This document shows, piece by piece, positions 1-11,565 of a stretch of 64,000 nt of DNA; within the stretch, counting starts at the first letter, position 1; every line of letters starts with the position of its first letter. The notes under the pieces were generated by a model. The model was not told the DNA's origin. It did not search any database and saw nothing but the letters and a program-made list of their open reading frames with translations. The position numbers and the translations under genes are program-made. The DNA comes from Torreya grandis (taxonomy: Eukaryota; Streptophyta; Pinopsida; Cupressales; Taxaceae), in the NCBI GenBank assembly GCA_037957365.1, contig JARHVA010003184.1:332501-396500 (forward strand), read 5' to 3'.

Positions 1-312
1 TATACTATATTAGGTTGACCCATTTTGACTTATGGTCAAAATGGTCAACATTCTTGGTGATTTCTCAAGGGTGGTATGCTTGTTATGACAAGACCAGTTG
101 CCTAATCATGTCCATTGGTCCATGGAGTCACCTATATATAGGTATGAAACTAAACATACCCTTGAAATAAACCATAACACAATAAAACCAATAAGATACA
201 ACACACAAGATAATAAACTAAGTAAAAACACAATTATGTTTCATGAGCACTTATGAAACACACACACAAACCAGACTAAATAACTCAAACACAAACTAAC
301 CTAAAATAAACA
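1..312 (-). mobile_element. Partial 3' LTR of minus-strand Tat-like element C
   Basis: The block runs off the left edge. On the minus strand it starts with TG (plus-strand CA at 311-312) immediately after a purine-rich tract, as a 3' LTR would. It contains a W-box hairpin (14-49) that recurs at 7516-7550 and a 12-bp palindromic TATA-like site at 131-142. Homology to the 7.5-kb region is visible over roughly the first 100 bases only. The LTR call is an inference from the tract and TG edge plus the repeated hairpin. The full LTR is not in the window. Confidence 0.45.
14..49. repeat. W-box inverted repeat, copy 1
   Basis: The arm GTTGACCCATTTTGAC (14-29) is followed after a 4-base spacer by GGTCAAAATGGTCAAC (34-49), an inverted copy apart from one unpaired C in the left arm. 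Each arm holds two TTGAC cores, the binding core of plant WRKY factors. A second copy lies at 7516-7550. Confidence 0.8.
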
Positions 313-323
313 CTTTCTCCTGG
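313..323 (-). other. Polypurine tract of element C
   Basis: On the minus strand this reads CCAGGAGAAAG and is followed directly by TG. That is the arrangement at which second-strand synthesis is primed beside a 3' LTR. It is short and somewhat decayed, so confidence is moderate. Confidence 0.45.
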
Positions 324-329
324 ATTAAA

Positions 330-2335
330 GTGGAAGTTTTAGAACCATCTTAATTCATGGAATTAATTATTTAATGAAGTATGTATCCTTTTTACCCTTG
401 GCATTGATGCCTCCATCTTCTTCATGATGTTAGTCAACTTCATTGGCATGGTGTTCAATGAAAACCAAGTAGCTCCAACTAGGTTAGCTATGGAAATGAA
501 CTCTTATTTCATCCAAAAAACCTCAAATTTATCATAATACTCCTCAACTATGACCTCTAATGGTGGTTCAACAAGAGATACCTTCTTAGTTTCAATGGTG
601 CTCTTAATAAGATTAGGTTCCTTTACAGCTACAAGTTCATCAAGCGCATCAAGGAGCTCTACATAGTCTACCTAATCTTGGTCACTCTCCTCCATGGAAA
701 AAAAAATCTCCACCTTCTCAAGTACTTGGCCCTCAACTTGAAAAATATATTCAATCTCTTGAAAGAGTTCCATTTACTTTTGCTAATCATTCTTGTCATC
801 CTTGTCATCTAGAACCACCACCTCTTCAACCTTATTTTCTTGGTATATAAAATCATCAAAATTATCTTTTTTATGCTCCAAATCATTTGATGTTGGTTTA
901 AAATTAGGCTGAAGTATTGAGTGTTCCTCAAGGACTATATCTTATACATTGGTCTCATGATATTCTTCTAGGACTACAACTTATTTAGGATGACTTGAAG
1001 TTCACCTTCATCCTTGATAACACACTCAAATTTAGGTTTATTAGAATCATAAACAAACTCATGATTAGAGATGGAGTATTATTCAAATACCCCTCTCTTC
1101 AAGTCTTGGCCACATTCCTCATGGATAGATGAAAAATAATATTCAATATGTTTTTCTTCATTCAAGAAGGTATAATTGCCTTTGTGTTCACCAAGGGGAG
1201 TCCCTATGGTGATTCCTTCTTCATAATCACTCATGACATCTTTTTGATCAACTATGACTTTGACTCTTTCATCTTCAATTGATTCCCTCAAAATGGGCTC
1301 TTTCTCAAGAAGGGGTGAGGTGAAAGGTTTATGGATAGTCTCATGAGTTAGAGGTGGAGAATTAGGAGTGATGGGGGGCTTATGAACTATGGATGGAGTG
1401 TGAGATGTAGTAGAGAGCTTGTGAATGGATTTAGGAAAGAGGACTTCACTAGTAATTTCATAGGGAAGTGATAATTTGGGTTGGTTAAAAGGAAAAATAC
1501 CTACATTAGTAGAATTTGCACCTTACCAATAACCTCCTTGGGGATATTCAATAGTAACATGTTCATTTTCAAGTTCCTTTTCTTCCCACATCTTTAGCCT
1601 ACTTATTGAGCATTTGGCACATTTCTTTTCCAAGTGTATCTACTCTTTAATTTCCCATTGAGTTACTTCTATCTCTTCAAACATCTCCAACATCTACTTA
1701 TAACTTTGGGGAACACATCCTAACCACTCCATGAGATGATTAGGGAGCACATCATAATAATCATCCCATGTTCTCATCTTCACTTCATTAACTAGTAATT
1801 TTGGCATGAGTGCCAACAAAGATTTGATATAAGATGGGGTTAATGGAGGAGGAGGAGGGTAATGATGGGGATCAAGGCCACTTTAACTTGTTGTATTCTA
1901 GCCTATAGTAATTCACATCTTACCTTGTAATATCTTTGTGTATAATCCCTATATTCATTTCATTTCTCATGAAAAGACTCATAGGAATCCTCTTGAGGTT
2001 GATATCCATCATGGTATGATTGGTATGGGTCACATTGGGATTGATAGGGATGAATTTATTGATAAGTTTCATGATAATATTATTCATAGGGATGTCCAAC
2101 AACATGATTTCCATATGGAGAGGGATATGGAGGACCATAGGGCTGTCATGGCTCATAGGATTCGTAGCCATTGTGAAAGGACTATTGAGGAATATAATCT
2201 AGTTCATAATAAGGTTGATAGGGAGGTTTATGATAGGGGTATTCATCATAGCTATTCATATCAACCTCATATGTTAAATGATATACAATTACTAATAAAA
2301 AAATTTATTAAAATATATCTAGGTTGATTACAACT
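330..2335 (-). pseudogene. Degenerate single reading frame of element C, unrecognised
   Basis: Read on the minus strand, a frame of about 650 codons can be followed from just downstream of the primer-binding site, with TAG stops and a few frame slips. The first 110 or so codons (2335-1920) are rich in Tyr, Pro and Gln, with runs such as PYGPPYPSPYG. A proline run and a compact segment follow (1850-1560; recognisable words RTWDDYYDVLP and QWEIKE). The last part (1500-400) is acidic, with many Glu and Asp. I see no zinc knuckle, protease or RT motif, so I do not name it. By position it could be a gag or the extra 5' ORF of Tat/Ogre-type elements. It is the only coding sequence seen between the polypurine tract and the primer site, so the element is probably non-autonomous. 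Confidence 0.5.
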
Positions 2336-2437
2336 ATAATTTTTCATTCAAAATTCACCATTGGTGCTATATTGCTTGCTTCCAAAAGCTAATTAGAGGA
2401 AATACACACCAATAATATTTCAACTCTTTTTGATCTT

Positions 2438-2455
2438 GGTCCCACTGGGATGCCA
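2438..2455 (-). other. Primer-binding site of element C
   Basis: The minus strand reads TGGCATCCCAGTGGGACC, preceded by an A/T-rich link (ATAAAATTTT). This context is characteristic of Tat-lineage Ty3/gypsy elements in plants. It places the 5' LTR to the right and the body to the left, fixing the element's orientation as minus. Confidence 0.65.
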
Positions 2456-5108
2456 AAAATTTTATCACCAAATAGTATACCCTAGAGGATGATGGTCAAG
2501 CCTTCTCTATATTTACACAACATTTTAATACTTCTAGGTATGTGGGTTTACTTATAGTAGAAGTAGACCTCTAGGTTTAAGAGCTAGGTTCCTGAATATG
2601 CCTTGAAGTGCTTATCACCTACTTAAATAATTGACTTTGGGAAAAGGGATAGAATTTTGAATTAAAATTAACTAATATAATGGGGTTATATACCAATATT
2701 ATTTCCACATGACCATCATACTTCTTTCACTAAGAGACAAGACCTAAAACACTAGTTTAAAAGTCCTAAAATGCTCTAACATTAGTATTTCAATATGAAG
2801 GTGATGTGTATGAAGACTATCCAAGGTAAGTGAAACCATAAATTAGTTTTACATAATAAGTCTCATTTTACACTTGATATCATATTCATACACTTAACAA
2901 TACTTTATATGACCTGGTAGAGTGAAGTCACTTGCATCAAACATGGAAGGATTGAGAGAAAGCAAGGATAGATAGATATCTCTTAACTATTCACTATACA
3001 TCTCTTCACACACTTTGAAAAGATGAGATATGAAATCAAACCATATTTAATTTATTTTTATAAGTCAAATTATAATGTCAAAACTATCAAGGCTTCACCA
3101 TACATGGTGTGGAATTAGTCTACAAGAGCTAAAATGGATTCTACTTATAGAATTTGAGAGAGAAGTGAGAAGAAAGAAGTCCAAAAGACACCAGGACATG
3201 TGTAATTCTAAGAAAATGAGTTACACATGTAGGAAAGAGGAATATGGAATAAACAATGAAATTTTTACTTGTAAAAATCTCCCTCAAAATATGAAACTCT
3301 TGAAATGTGGCGTAGAACTCCTTTCGCTTGCTTAGAAAACTACCTTCATCATTTGGCCATCTTGGAACATCCCACAATAGACTAGGGATATATGTGATGA
3401 TTGAAATAAGAGGGAAGGGTTTTATACATGCTCTAAAATTCATTAGAGGTGTCCCTAATCATCAATATTATTATGTGCATGAGTTATCACTGCTTGTAGT
3501 CTAAATAACTTTTCTTCCACTCACTTTTCACACTTGGCACTAGGATGATCTTAATTTTTCCAATATGATCCATACATAAGATTATATTACACCTATTAGG
3601 ACCTCTCATGGCATTATATTCCTTATGTATATCTTAAAAGGCCTTCCACTTAAAGTTTTCGTCCTCTCACTAGCTTGTTCACTATGTCATCATGGATGGG
3701 TTAAAGTGGAGGTATTAGCAGAAACACTTGTGATATATTATGCTACAATAAATGGGCATGAGGGGTTATATTAAGTCCAAATATCTCTCTCAAAGTGTAT
3801 TTAATCCATTTAATCTCCCTTTAAACTAAAAAACACTAAAAATTATTAAATAAACTAGTTTTATACCCTGTTTGTATAGGAGGGTGCAACCCAATATGAT
3901 AGGAAGGTGCCCTCGAGTGTCATATACAATATAAAATTCATTCCCAAGTCAAAATATGCCATATATATGCATATCCTTCATTATTTTCCCAATCAAGTCT
4001 TTGGTAAGGGTTTGGGAGGGTTTAGAGTAGTTTTGACCTTTAGTGATTTTTCATAAAGGTATGACATTAAAACCCTAAAAAAATTATTTAAAATTCAATT
4101 TAGGGACCTTATCTAACATCCCATACCTCTATATTTTCTTATGCAAAGTGTCCAAGTAGATGTGAGCTCTCAAAGTTGCCCTTTCAAACTCTTCATCCCA
4201 TTTTGTGTAGGCCTAATATGGTTTGAGCCAAGAAATGGCTTATTTATTATTTTATTTACATTTCAATAGATTTAACACTTCTTATAACTCCTCACAAACA
4301 TGTCTCAATGGACTAGAATGTTTTGCTAATGCTAGAAATGGTAGCAGACCCCCTAATGGACAATAGGCCTAATCTAGACCTCAAGGTCTTGACAACATGT
4401 TTAGTACATTGAACCACCTTGACCTATTTCTAACACATGTTCATGATTTTCCATGTTGGTATAGGTGTGACATAGCTTTCCACATCCTCTTTCAATGTCT
4501 TATTAACCCTCACTATACCGTATTCTCCTTTTCATGACTAACCTGCAAGATTTGCATCTTTAGGGAGTGCCCTCTATCTGAGAAAAAATAGAGGGAACTT
4601 CCCCTATTATCCCATATAATTTGAAACTATGGTGTGATTATCCAAGTGATGGATATTATTTTTGAGAATTTTCATCTCTTTATCACATCATTACACCCTC
4701 TAAATGCTTTAAAACCCAAGATAAACCCTTAGAACATTGACTATGTATAGATTTATGATTATAGATTATAGGTTCTCAAAACCTCCTAAAGCCCTATTTC
4801 CATTATATGGAGGTATATTTAGGTGTTCATCATCATAATTAAAGTTTTCATAATTCTCACAACCTTTATCCAACCTTTTATTACTCTTTCTCACCTTAAC
4901 TAGTAAAGTTTTGTAGGTTGACTGACTATACTTTTCTTATTTTGACAAAGGTGTTTGTAGGTGATTTTGCATGGTTTATGACTTATTATATTTACTCACT
5001 ATGACCTTAAGGTATTTAATTCCTTTTGAAAAAAAATTGGACTTATTTAATCTATATCCATGCTATGCCAACTTTGAGATAGTCATGCTCTTAAGTCATT
5101 GTATACAT

Positions 5109-5126
5109 AGTCAACTATAGTTGACT
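5109..5126. repeat. Perfect 18-bp palindrome with paired W-boxes
   Basis: AGTCAACTATAGTTGACT equals its own reverse complement and carries TTGACT on both strands. A related, imperfect TCAACTGT element follows near 5284-5291. It lies in the putative U3 or R part of element C's LTR. Confidence 0.75.
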
Positions 5127-5869
5127 GTCTTAGAGCAAAAGGGGAGTCTTGTAGGTGAATATTCATGTTGAAAACTATGTCATATGGTTTTAGGTCCCTT
5201 TGAGGTATTTATAGGTAACCCCCACTATTATGTGTTTTTGTTTCTATTTCCAAGCTCATCTCATGGACCTATGAGAGTTTACAGTCAACTGTAGGTGAGT
5301 TGTCTCAGAGAAAAGGACACCTATAGGTGTTGATGAAATAAAAACACTACATTTCAACCTTTTTTGATGACCTTTGAAGCATTGGTGTTTTACTTACCCT
5401 TATAGGACCACTTTCCATACATATACATGCTCTTGAATTAAAAATTTGGATTGTGGAGTTATTTTGAGGTTCAAATCCTGTAGAAGTCATTAAAAACTTG
5501 TAGTGAAAAAATATGTACTTTAAAGGCCTTCAAACACTACTTTCCTCTAGTCACAAACCACATCCCTTTTACAAGGAATTACCCTAGGATAGGGATAAAA
5601 AGTATGATCATTTTTATTGATCAAAAATATATGCAACACTATTATATAGTAATAGCAAAATTGGTTGGCACTCTATTTTGGAGCTTTAGGGAAATCGATT
5701 CCTAGCCTCAGTTCTTCAATCTTGAGCATGGTTTCTTGAACCTGTCTTCTCTTCTAGTGATCCACACATGAATATCATATTTTATCCAACATCCATATAC
5801 TTCATAATGGTTTTAAATCATCTCAAATTCTCCATATAACACCTTCATGATTATGTGTAAGCCACTTAT

Positions 5870-6640
5870 AAGTGATCATTGCAGTATACAGGCAATGGGT
5901 ATGAATATGGTAGTGTGCATATAATTTGATCCTTAAATTAGTTTTAAACCCTCCACAAACTTTAAAATGGAATCTTTCAACCATTTTTAACCTCATTAAA
6001 TTCAAAAACTCCCTTTTAATGTGATTAGCATTTATGAGGCACCTATAGGCATGCATTAAGTTGCAGACCAAGCAGTGAGCATAGTAATTGTATAATATGC
6101 ATCATAGAAGATCATAAAACCAATATCAATCCTTCTAAAATGACCTAAAAATTATTTGTATCACCATGAATATCTTGAAACAAGTTTCGAATCTCCTAAC
6201 TCAATGTTCTCAGCCTCTTATAGGTATGCTTTAACATTGCAAATAGGGCAATGAATGCAAGGTTTGAGCAACATGCATGAAATGTGACCTTGTATTTCAT
6301 ATTAAATCTCCTTACATTATTCAAACAATACCTTTCAAACATGAATTTATTTATACCAGAAAATTATTCCTTTTCCACATGATTAATCTTTTTAATAGCA
6401 CCTATAGGTGTTCATTCATGGTGGATGATTGTGCATATATGAAGGTTGACTATCATAATCTAAAGTATGATGTTTGAAGGGCCTTTGCTTGATTTTTTAT
6501 TCTTTAATAATGTTATCAACACCTTTAAATCTCCATTAAACTTCCATGACCATGTTCTTAATTGAAAACATCTCCTTTATGATAGTCATTGCAAGAAGTT
6601 GATTGTGAGTCCTTCTTGATTGCAACTTTCATGATGTTAG
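5870..6640. repeat. Degenerate tandem repeat, unit about 165-190 bp
   Basis: The word TATAGG followed by a TGCATT-like block and an ATTGCA block recurs near 5877, 6041, 6220 and 6409, with a partial fifth unit near 6567. Unit ends share a segment like TTTTAATGTGATTAGCA before the next TATAGG. Identity between units is low, so this is visible by eye only through these anchors. Confidence 0.4.
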
Positions 6641-7515
6641 TATTGGAGAGTACGTCTAGGAAGAAGGAGGTTGTCATGAAATATTATATGCATTAAAAAT
6701 CATATCACATTTATTTCATTCTTTTGAAAATAAAGAAACCTTTTGCTAGTATTAAAATTGACTGCAAATCCACTAGCATACATCTTCCTACAATTTGAAC
6801 TGTTTTGATCCATAAACTCAGTTTTAATCATGAAACCAAGCATGAGAAACATGATATAAGTAATTCAAAAACCTATAGAATCAAATTCATTAATTTAACT
6901 ATATGAACTATCTCAAATAGGAGTAAAACATATAGGGTGTGAGTAATAACAAGCATAAATGGATAGTCAAGTTGTTAAGGATGGTTCATAAAGTACAAGA
7001 AACCATTATTCCAACTCCAAACATGAAAATTAAGATTTTCTTGAATTTTTTATTGGAATAATGGAGAGATGGAATGGTTTTAGCCCATTTTTGGCACTTA
7101 TAAATCATGCCAATCATGGAAATAGAGTTATAGAATCTGAATATCCATTCCATAATCTTTTTCCATGTGCCACTCTCTCCCATAGGCCATACAACCTTTG
7201 AAACTCCCTCTTTCTCACTTATTTTCTTGATTTTTAGTTAACACCTACAAGTTTCTATTAGTTCTAGAATTACTGACAAGGAATTTGATAGGTACTAACA
7301 TGAGGGATGTTGAGGACTATAGAATACTTGTCCACCTTGAAAAACTATACCACCCTCATTTATGACCCATTTATGACCCCGAAGTGACTAAAAATGACAT
7401 AAGGACTAATATGGATTATGACATATGATAGTAAGACATTAAATCACATAAAATGAAACATGACACACCATATGACATTATACTAGACCCCTGTATCAAG
7501 TTTTAGACTATAAGG

Positions 7516-7550
7516 GTTGACCCATTTTGACTTGTGGTCAAAATGGTCAA
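7516..7550. repeat. W-box inverted repeat, copy 2
   Basis: This is nearly identical to 14-49, with a G for A change in the loop. The preceding bases (GACTATAAGG against TACTATATTAGG) and a downstream AGACCAGTTG also match, so the homology spans about 100 bases rather than the hairpin alone. Confidence 0.75.
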
Positions 7551-8229
7551 TAGTAAGCTAGGTTGCTAAAAACTCAGACCAGTTGAAATACTACCATATA
7601 TTTTTTATGTGATAGCAATGTCAATGATGCATTTTGTCACTTTTTTTTCTTGCTTAGTGGTTTTACAAAATATTTTGGTGATACATTACACCATGATACA
7701 TAGTGAAGCATCTTCAATTAAATTAATAGGATCTCTACACTCACTACACCATTATTAGTAGAGGCTACTAAAATTTCTCTAAAACATGCTAATTACATTG
7801 ATAGCTTGCATTGTGAAGAGTATTAAAAGGCACAAAATATATAATAATATTATAAGCCACCTTTGATGTAAAATAATAGACCAAAGAGCAAGATGAATTA
7901 GATACAAATAGAAGTTGAAGCATAATTAGTATCACATTAGATAATAGATTAAAACAAAATAGATTACTCATTGCACATAAACCATACATAAAATAAGATA
8001 AGGAAAACTAACCAGAATGATTCTATTAATCTCATCAACACATCAAACTAGATTCTATTACATCAAATTATTATTTATAGTCTTTTACATTCTTATTGTC
8101 TCTTCACATTCCATCTTTTTGAGATACAAAAGTAAAAACTCTTCGCATTTATCTATTACTCGATTAGGATTACAAGGTTGAATACATACAAAATTTATAA
8201 AAATATATAAAATCATACACTTTATAAAT

Positions 8230-8493
8230 GTGTTCATTTCATATACTTCACAGTTTTACCAATCTCCATTCTTTGTCTAACAGTGTTAATTATTTTCAAT
8301 TGATAAATATCAACAAATGAATAATTGTTACACATACAATGCTAACATCTTATTAAGCTTAACACATCCTAGGTTGACAATAAGTGAAGGAAGTGGATTT
8401 CATAAACCAAGTGGCTAAATTATTAATTGATAAGGTTGTATGTAAAAAGATTTATCTACATTAGTTTAATTGGTAGTTAAATTTTGATTATCA
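8230..8493 (+). mobile_element. 5' LTR of element B (3' portion)
   Basis: The block aligns with 30140-30408: both contain CAATTGATAAAT, CCTAGGTTGA, GAAGTGGA, CATAAAC, ATTGATAAGGTT and TAATTGGTAGTTAAATT, ending in TTATCA or TTGTCA. Identity decays upstream, so only the last 260 bases or so are safely supported. The upstream part 7600-8230 is AT-rich with no other feature seen. Confidence 0.7.
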
Positions 8494-8496
8494 TTT

Positions 8497-8514
8497 TGGC
8501 ACCGTTATTGGAAA
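8497..8514 (+). other. Primer-binding site of element B (tRNA-Asp type)
   Basis: TGGCACCGTTATTGGAAA lies three bases after the LTR end. It is a decayed form of the site complementary to the 3' end of plant tRNA-Asp that Athila elements use. The differences are mostly G-to-A or C-to-T. Confidence 0.75.
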
Positions 8515-8768
8515 GGTGTCAAGATAGGTGTATCTTCAAGTTGATAAATTATTTTGATTTTCTTGGTTAAAATTTCTTATTTTCTTAGCTTATAATTAAC
8601 ATTTTCCTAGTTTACATTTCTTACTTTTTAGGCATAAGATTTAATTTTTGCAAAATTAGATTAGTGAAAACCTAAAAACACATCTTATACTAACCCTATG
8701 CAAGATAGGGTAGGAAAAATCATAAGATAAAGAGATTGGTTGATTTTCATGCATTAGGAATGAGACCA

Positions 8769-9428
8769 TGAAATATCCCTTTTAAGAAAAATATTGAATT
8801 TTCAATAAAATACTGAACTTTACAAATTTTATTTTTACTACCTTTAATATTGAAGATTCATTCAATAAAACAAAATTAAATGCAACAGGAATTTTTACCA
8901 CTTACAAGTGCCCTTATTTATTTCATTCAATTACACACAAATAAAACATTCAATAAAAACTTATTAAAAAGTACAAATTACATGAGATTGCAATAATAAT
9001 TTATTGTCTATAAATTACCACAACCCCAGGTTTGCAATTAATTTCTAGGTTGGTACAATAACTTTATAGGTGTTTAAAATCCTTGAACTTGTGTACAATA
9101 GTCAAGGATACCCCATCTCTAAAAGATACAATCATAATCAATATCACCACCCCTCTTGTCATTTTAAAAAATTCATTTTTACCAATCCACCCTAACCCTA
9201 AAGTAATTATAATTACTTTTTATTTAATATTCACATATTTCCTCCTTGTAATAATAATTACTTTTCTCTTTCCCTCTTTGCCTTTTAATTAGTTAACTTT
9301 GGCCCCACTCAATTAACAATAATGACTAAGTGTCCCCTGTAAGTTGTAATTATAAAGTGACATTGGAAAAACCAAAAAACATTATTATTAAAGTATTATT
9401 TTCTTTATTTGAAAAAGGGGACATGACA
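8769..9428 (-). mobile_element. 3' LTR of element A
   Basis: This 660-bp LTR matches 11566-12806 along its length except for one block. Shared words include AATATCCCTTTTAA, TACAAGTG, ACCAATCCACCCTAA, GGCCCCACTCAATTAA and TGACTAAGTGTCCCC. On the minus strand it runs TGTCATG...TTTCA, with TG and CA ends intact. Confidence 0.75.
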
Positions 9429-9959
9429 GTCTGCCCTTCCTAAATATTTTTGACCCCCAAGCAACCCCTAAATAATTCTAACAAATACTAGGATCCCAAA
9501 CCAGTCTTTCTATTACTTCCATTCCTCCTTAAGATGTGGTTAAATTCTGCTATACTTCTTTGATATATTGAAGAATTGGAAGCTTTTTACACCATGACGC
9601 TTATCCAAAAATCCCCATGAGTGAACCCATGATAGCTAAATCAAAAATTAGTTGTAATCTAGAGAGAGTAATACCAAATGTGACACATTACATTCTATTC
9701 ACTATTATTTCCATATGGGATCCATTGTCCATACCATGAAGCACAACCTTTTTCCCATAAAATTTAAATTTCAGCTCCATGATTTGGAAATTCAGTGTGA
9801 ATTCCCCAAGGGAATGTAACCACTACACTCCTAAAGCCATTTCTATCTCTTCTATGCCAACCACATAGAATTCATCACATACCCTATGATTTATAAGTGT
9901 AATTTCCAACTAATAAATCCTTTTAGAGTAGGGAATAGTAGAACCATTAGCTATAATCA

Positions 9960-10150
9960 CATTAAAGCTCTAAAAAACTTATGATTTCAGCCCTCTTTAG
10001 GCTATCAAACCCTCATCAATGAAATTATGGGTTTCCCCACTATCAATCAAAATTGTGAGTTTATATCATTGTATAACTCCATGAATTTAAAAAGTGTAAT
10101 ACCTAGGTGCACCTAAAAGGGAAGCATAAGGGCCTTCTAAAATAAATGTG
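9960..10150 (-). pseudogene. Element A protease remnant
   Basis: The minus strand at 10022-10056 reads TILIDSGETHNF. It holds the Asp-Ser-Gly triad of a retropepsin in the form usual for chromovirus-type Ty3/gypsy elements. Downstream frames are broken, and sequence from here to the LTR at 9428 shows no RT motif. The stretch 9429-9960 is the 3' untranslated part, with no feature recognised. Confidence 0.6.
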
Positions 10151-10229
10151 GCAAGGGTGCCTCATGTAGTCTTCCATTCCCACTTTTGCTTATTTTTCTT
10201 CTGTCTCATTATTTTATACTATCTATATT

Positions 10230-11400
10230 TAATACACATGTCCTTTTGGAATACATCTATGACATGGTTCCCAAGGATCTATAAATTAAAGCATAACTTC
10301 TTCCTTTTGAGTTCAGTCCTTGTTTTTATCTCTTTAATTTATCTTGGCAATTTTTTTTATTGAGGAATCCCTTATTGAAAAGGCTTCCTTGCTACTCAAT
10401 AATCGATGTCCCTTACTGCCCATAAGATATTAATTTTAGAGGCCCACCAGTTATGGTTATTTAGTATCCTATATGTATAAATTTCACCTTTGGAGCTATT
10501 GTCTCTAGATTTAGACCTCCATTTATTTCTTCTTATAGTGACAAAGGGTCAAAAGATTTCACTAAACTTTTGAGAGGTTCAACCAAGAATTCAACAAAAA
10601 AAACCACTAACCTTCATTCTATCACATCCAATACCATCACAACCAATCTCTAAAAAACAAAAATATATTTTTCCACATTACCTTCCTATATAATCTAGGC
10701 TAACTCCCTGAAGTATATTTTTGGGTCTTTCCTATCAAATCTTTTAGTTAGCTTTTGGCTGAATTCATCTATTGTGTCCTTGGGTGACCATGGAATGGTA
10801 CCACTATTAATGTGCCACCATTTTAATGTGAAGGGTATAAAATTTAATTACCTCTTCCTCATACATCATATTTAGTGAGAAATAAACATCTAAATTTTGC
10901 AACCAAGATATAGCTAAACATTTATTTGAACCATCATAGGTAGGAAAGGTAATCTTACCCAACTACTATTATATATATTTCCTTGGATATTATGATTGAT
11001 TTATCCCTATTTTAATATTTTATTTTATTTTTAGATCATAAAACTCTTTTAAATTAATAGCTTGTTGTACTACAAGGCCAAGTCCTTCATATTCTGCATG
11101 GTATGCTATAAACTAATTCCTTGTATGAAGTGGTTGAGGCTCTACTTCCAATTTTTCTTCCTCCTTTTATAAGAATTTATCATGAAAGGTTTTACAATAT
11201 GGGGTAAATTATACCAACTCATTCATTGATGGGATTCATTTTCCTTGATTTTATTCATTCAAGTCAATACCTTGAATAGCTCAAACTAGTTTTGACATGG
11301 ATTCTTTTAAAGTTATTTGGATAGTTTTTTCCAAATCCTTTTGACCTTGGCTTATTTTCTCATGTAAATAATTTATTTCATCAGAATGAATTCTCTTTTA
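10230..11400 (-). pseudogene. Element A gag remnant with zinc-knuckle trace
   Basis: On the minus strand near 10960-10800 a gag core can be read: PTYDGSNK, then ISWLQNLDVYF and EEEVIKFYTLH. This is the pattern of the Ty3/gypsy capsid domain. Further along (10230-10290) DPWEPCHRC resembles the second half of a chromoviral CCHC zinc knuckle, with its first cysteines lost. Stops and frame slips are frequent. Confidence 0.6.
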
Positions 11401-11552
11401 TTTATCACATATATTTTATTGTTTGATCTCTAGTGGTTAAAATTATCTTCTTTCTCTTTGATAGTATCTTAATTATCTTTCACTAATACCACTGACCTAC
11501 ATGTGATATTACATGAAGATATTAACTTTCCAAATAGGCTAGAAAGAATTTT

Positions 11553-11564
11553 GATATGATACCA
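11553..11564 (-). other. Primer-binding site of element A
   Basis: The minus strand reads TGGTATCATATC, two bases short of the LTR edge. It is close to the plant initiator tRNA-Met complement TGGTATCAGAGC, with two mismatches. Confidence 0.55.
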
Positions 11565-11565
11565 A

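Larger units (their letters stand above)
2463..7600 (-). mobile_element. Putative about 5-kb 5' LTR of element C
   Basis: The LTR should end (plus-strand left edge) near 2463 beside the primer site. The W-box hairpin shared with the left LTR recurs at 7516-7550, so both points appear to lie in one LTR of about 5.1 kb, truncated on the right where element B begins. Inside I see no convincing coding frame. There is a perfect palindrome (5109-5126) and a degenerate tandem repeat (5870-6640). The stretch 2463-5100 shows nothing else I recognise. The left LTR lies mostly outside the window, so full LTR homology cannot be tested here. Confidence 0.4.

Noticed and set aside
1938..2327. A 129-codon plus-strand open frame rich in His, Asp and Ile
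   Set aside because: It is the antisense of the Tyr/Pro-rich repeat on the minus strand, whose downstream continuation and primer site fix the sense as minus.
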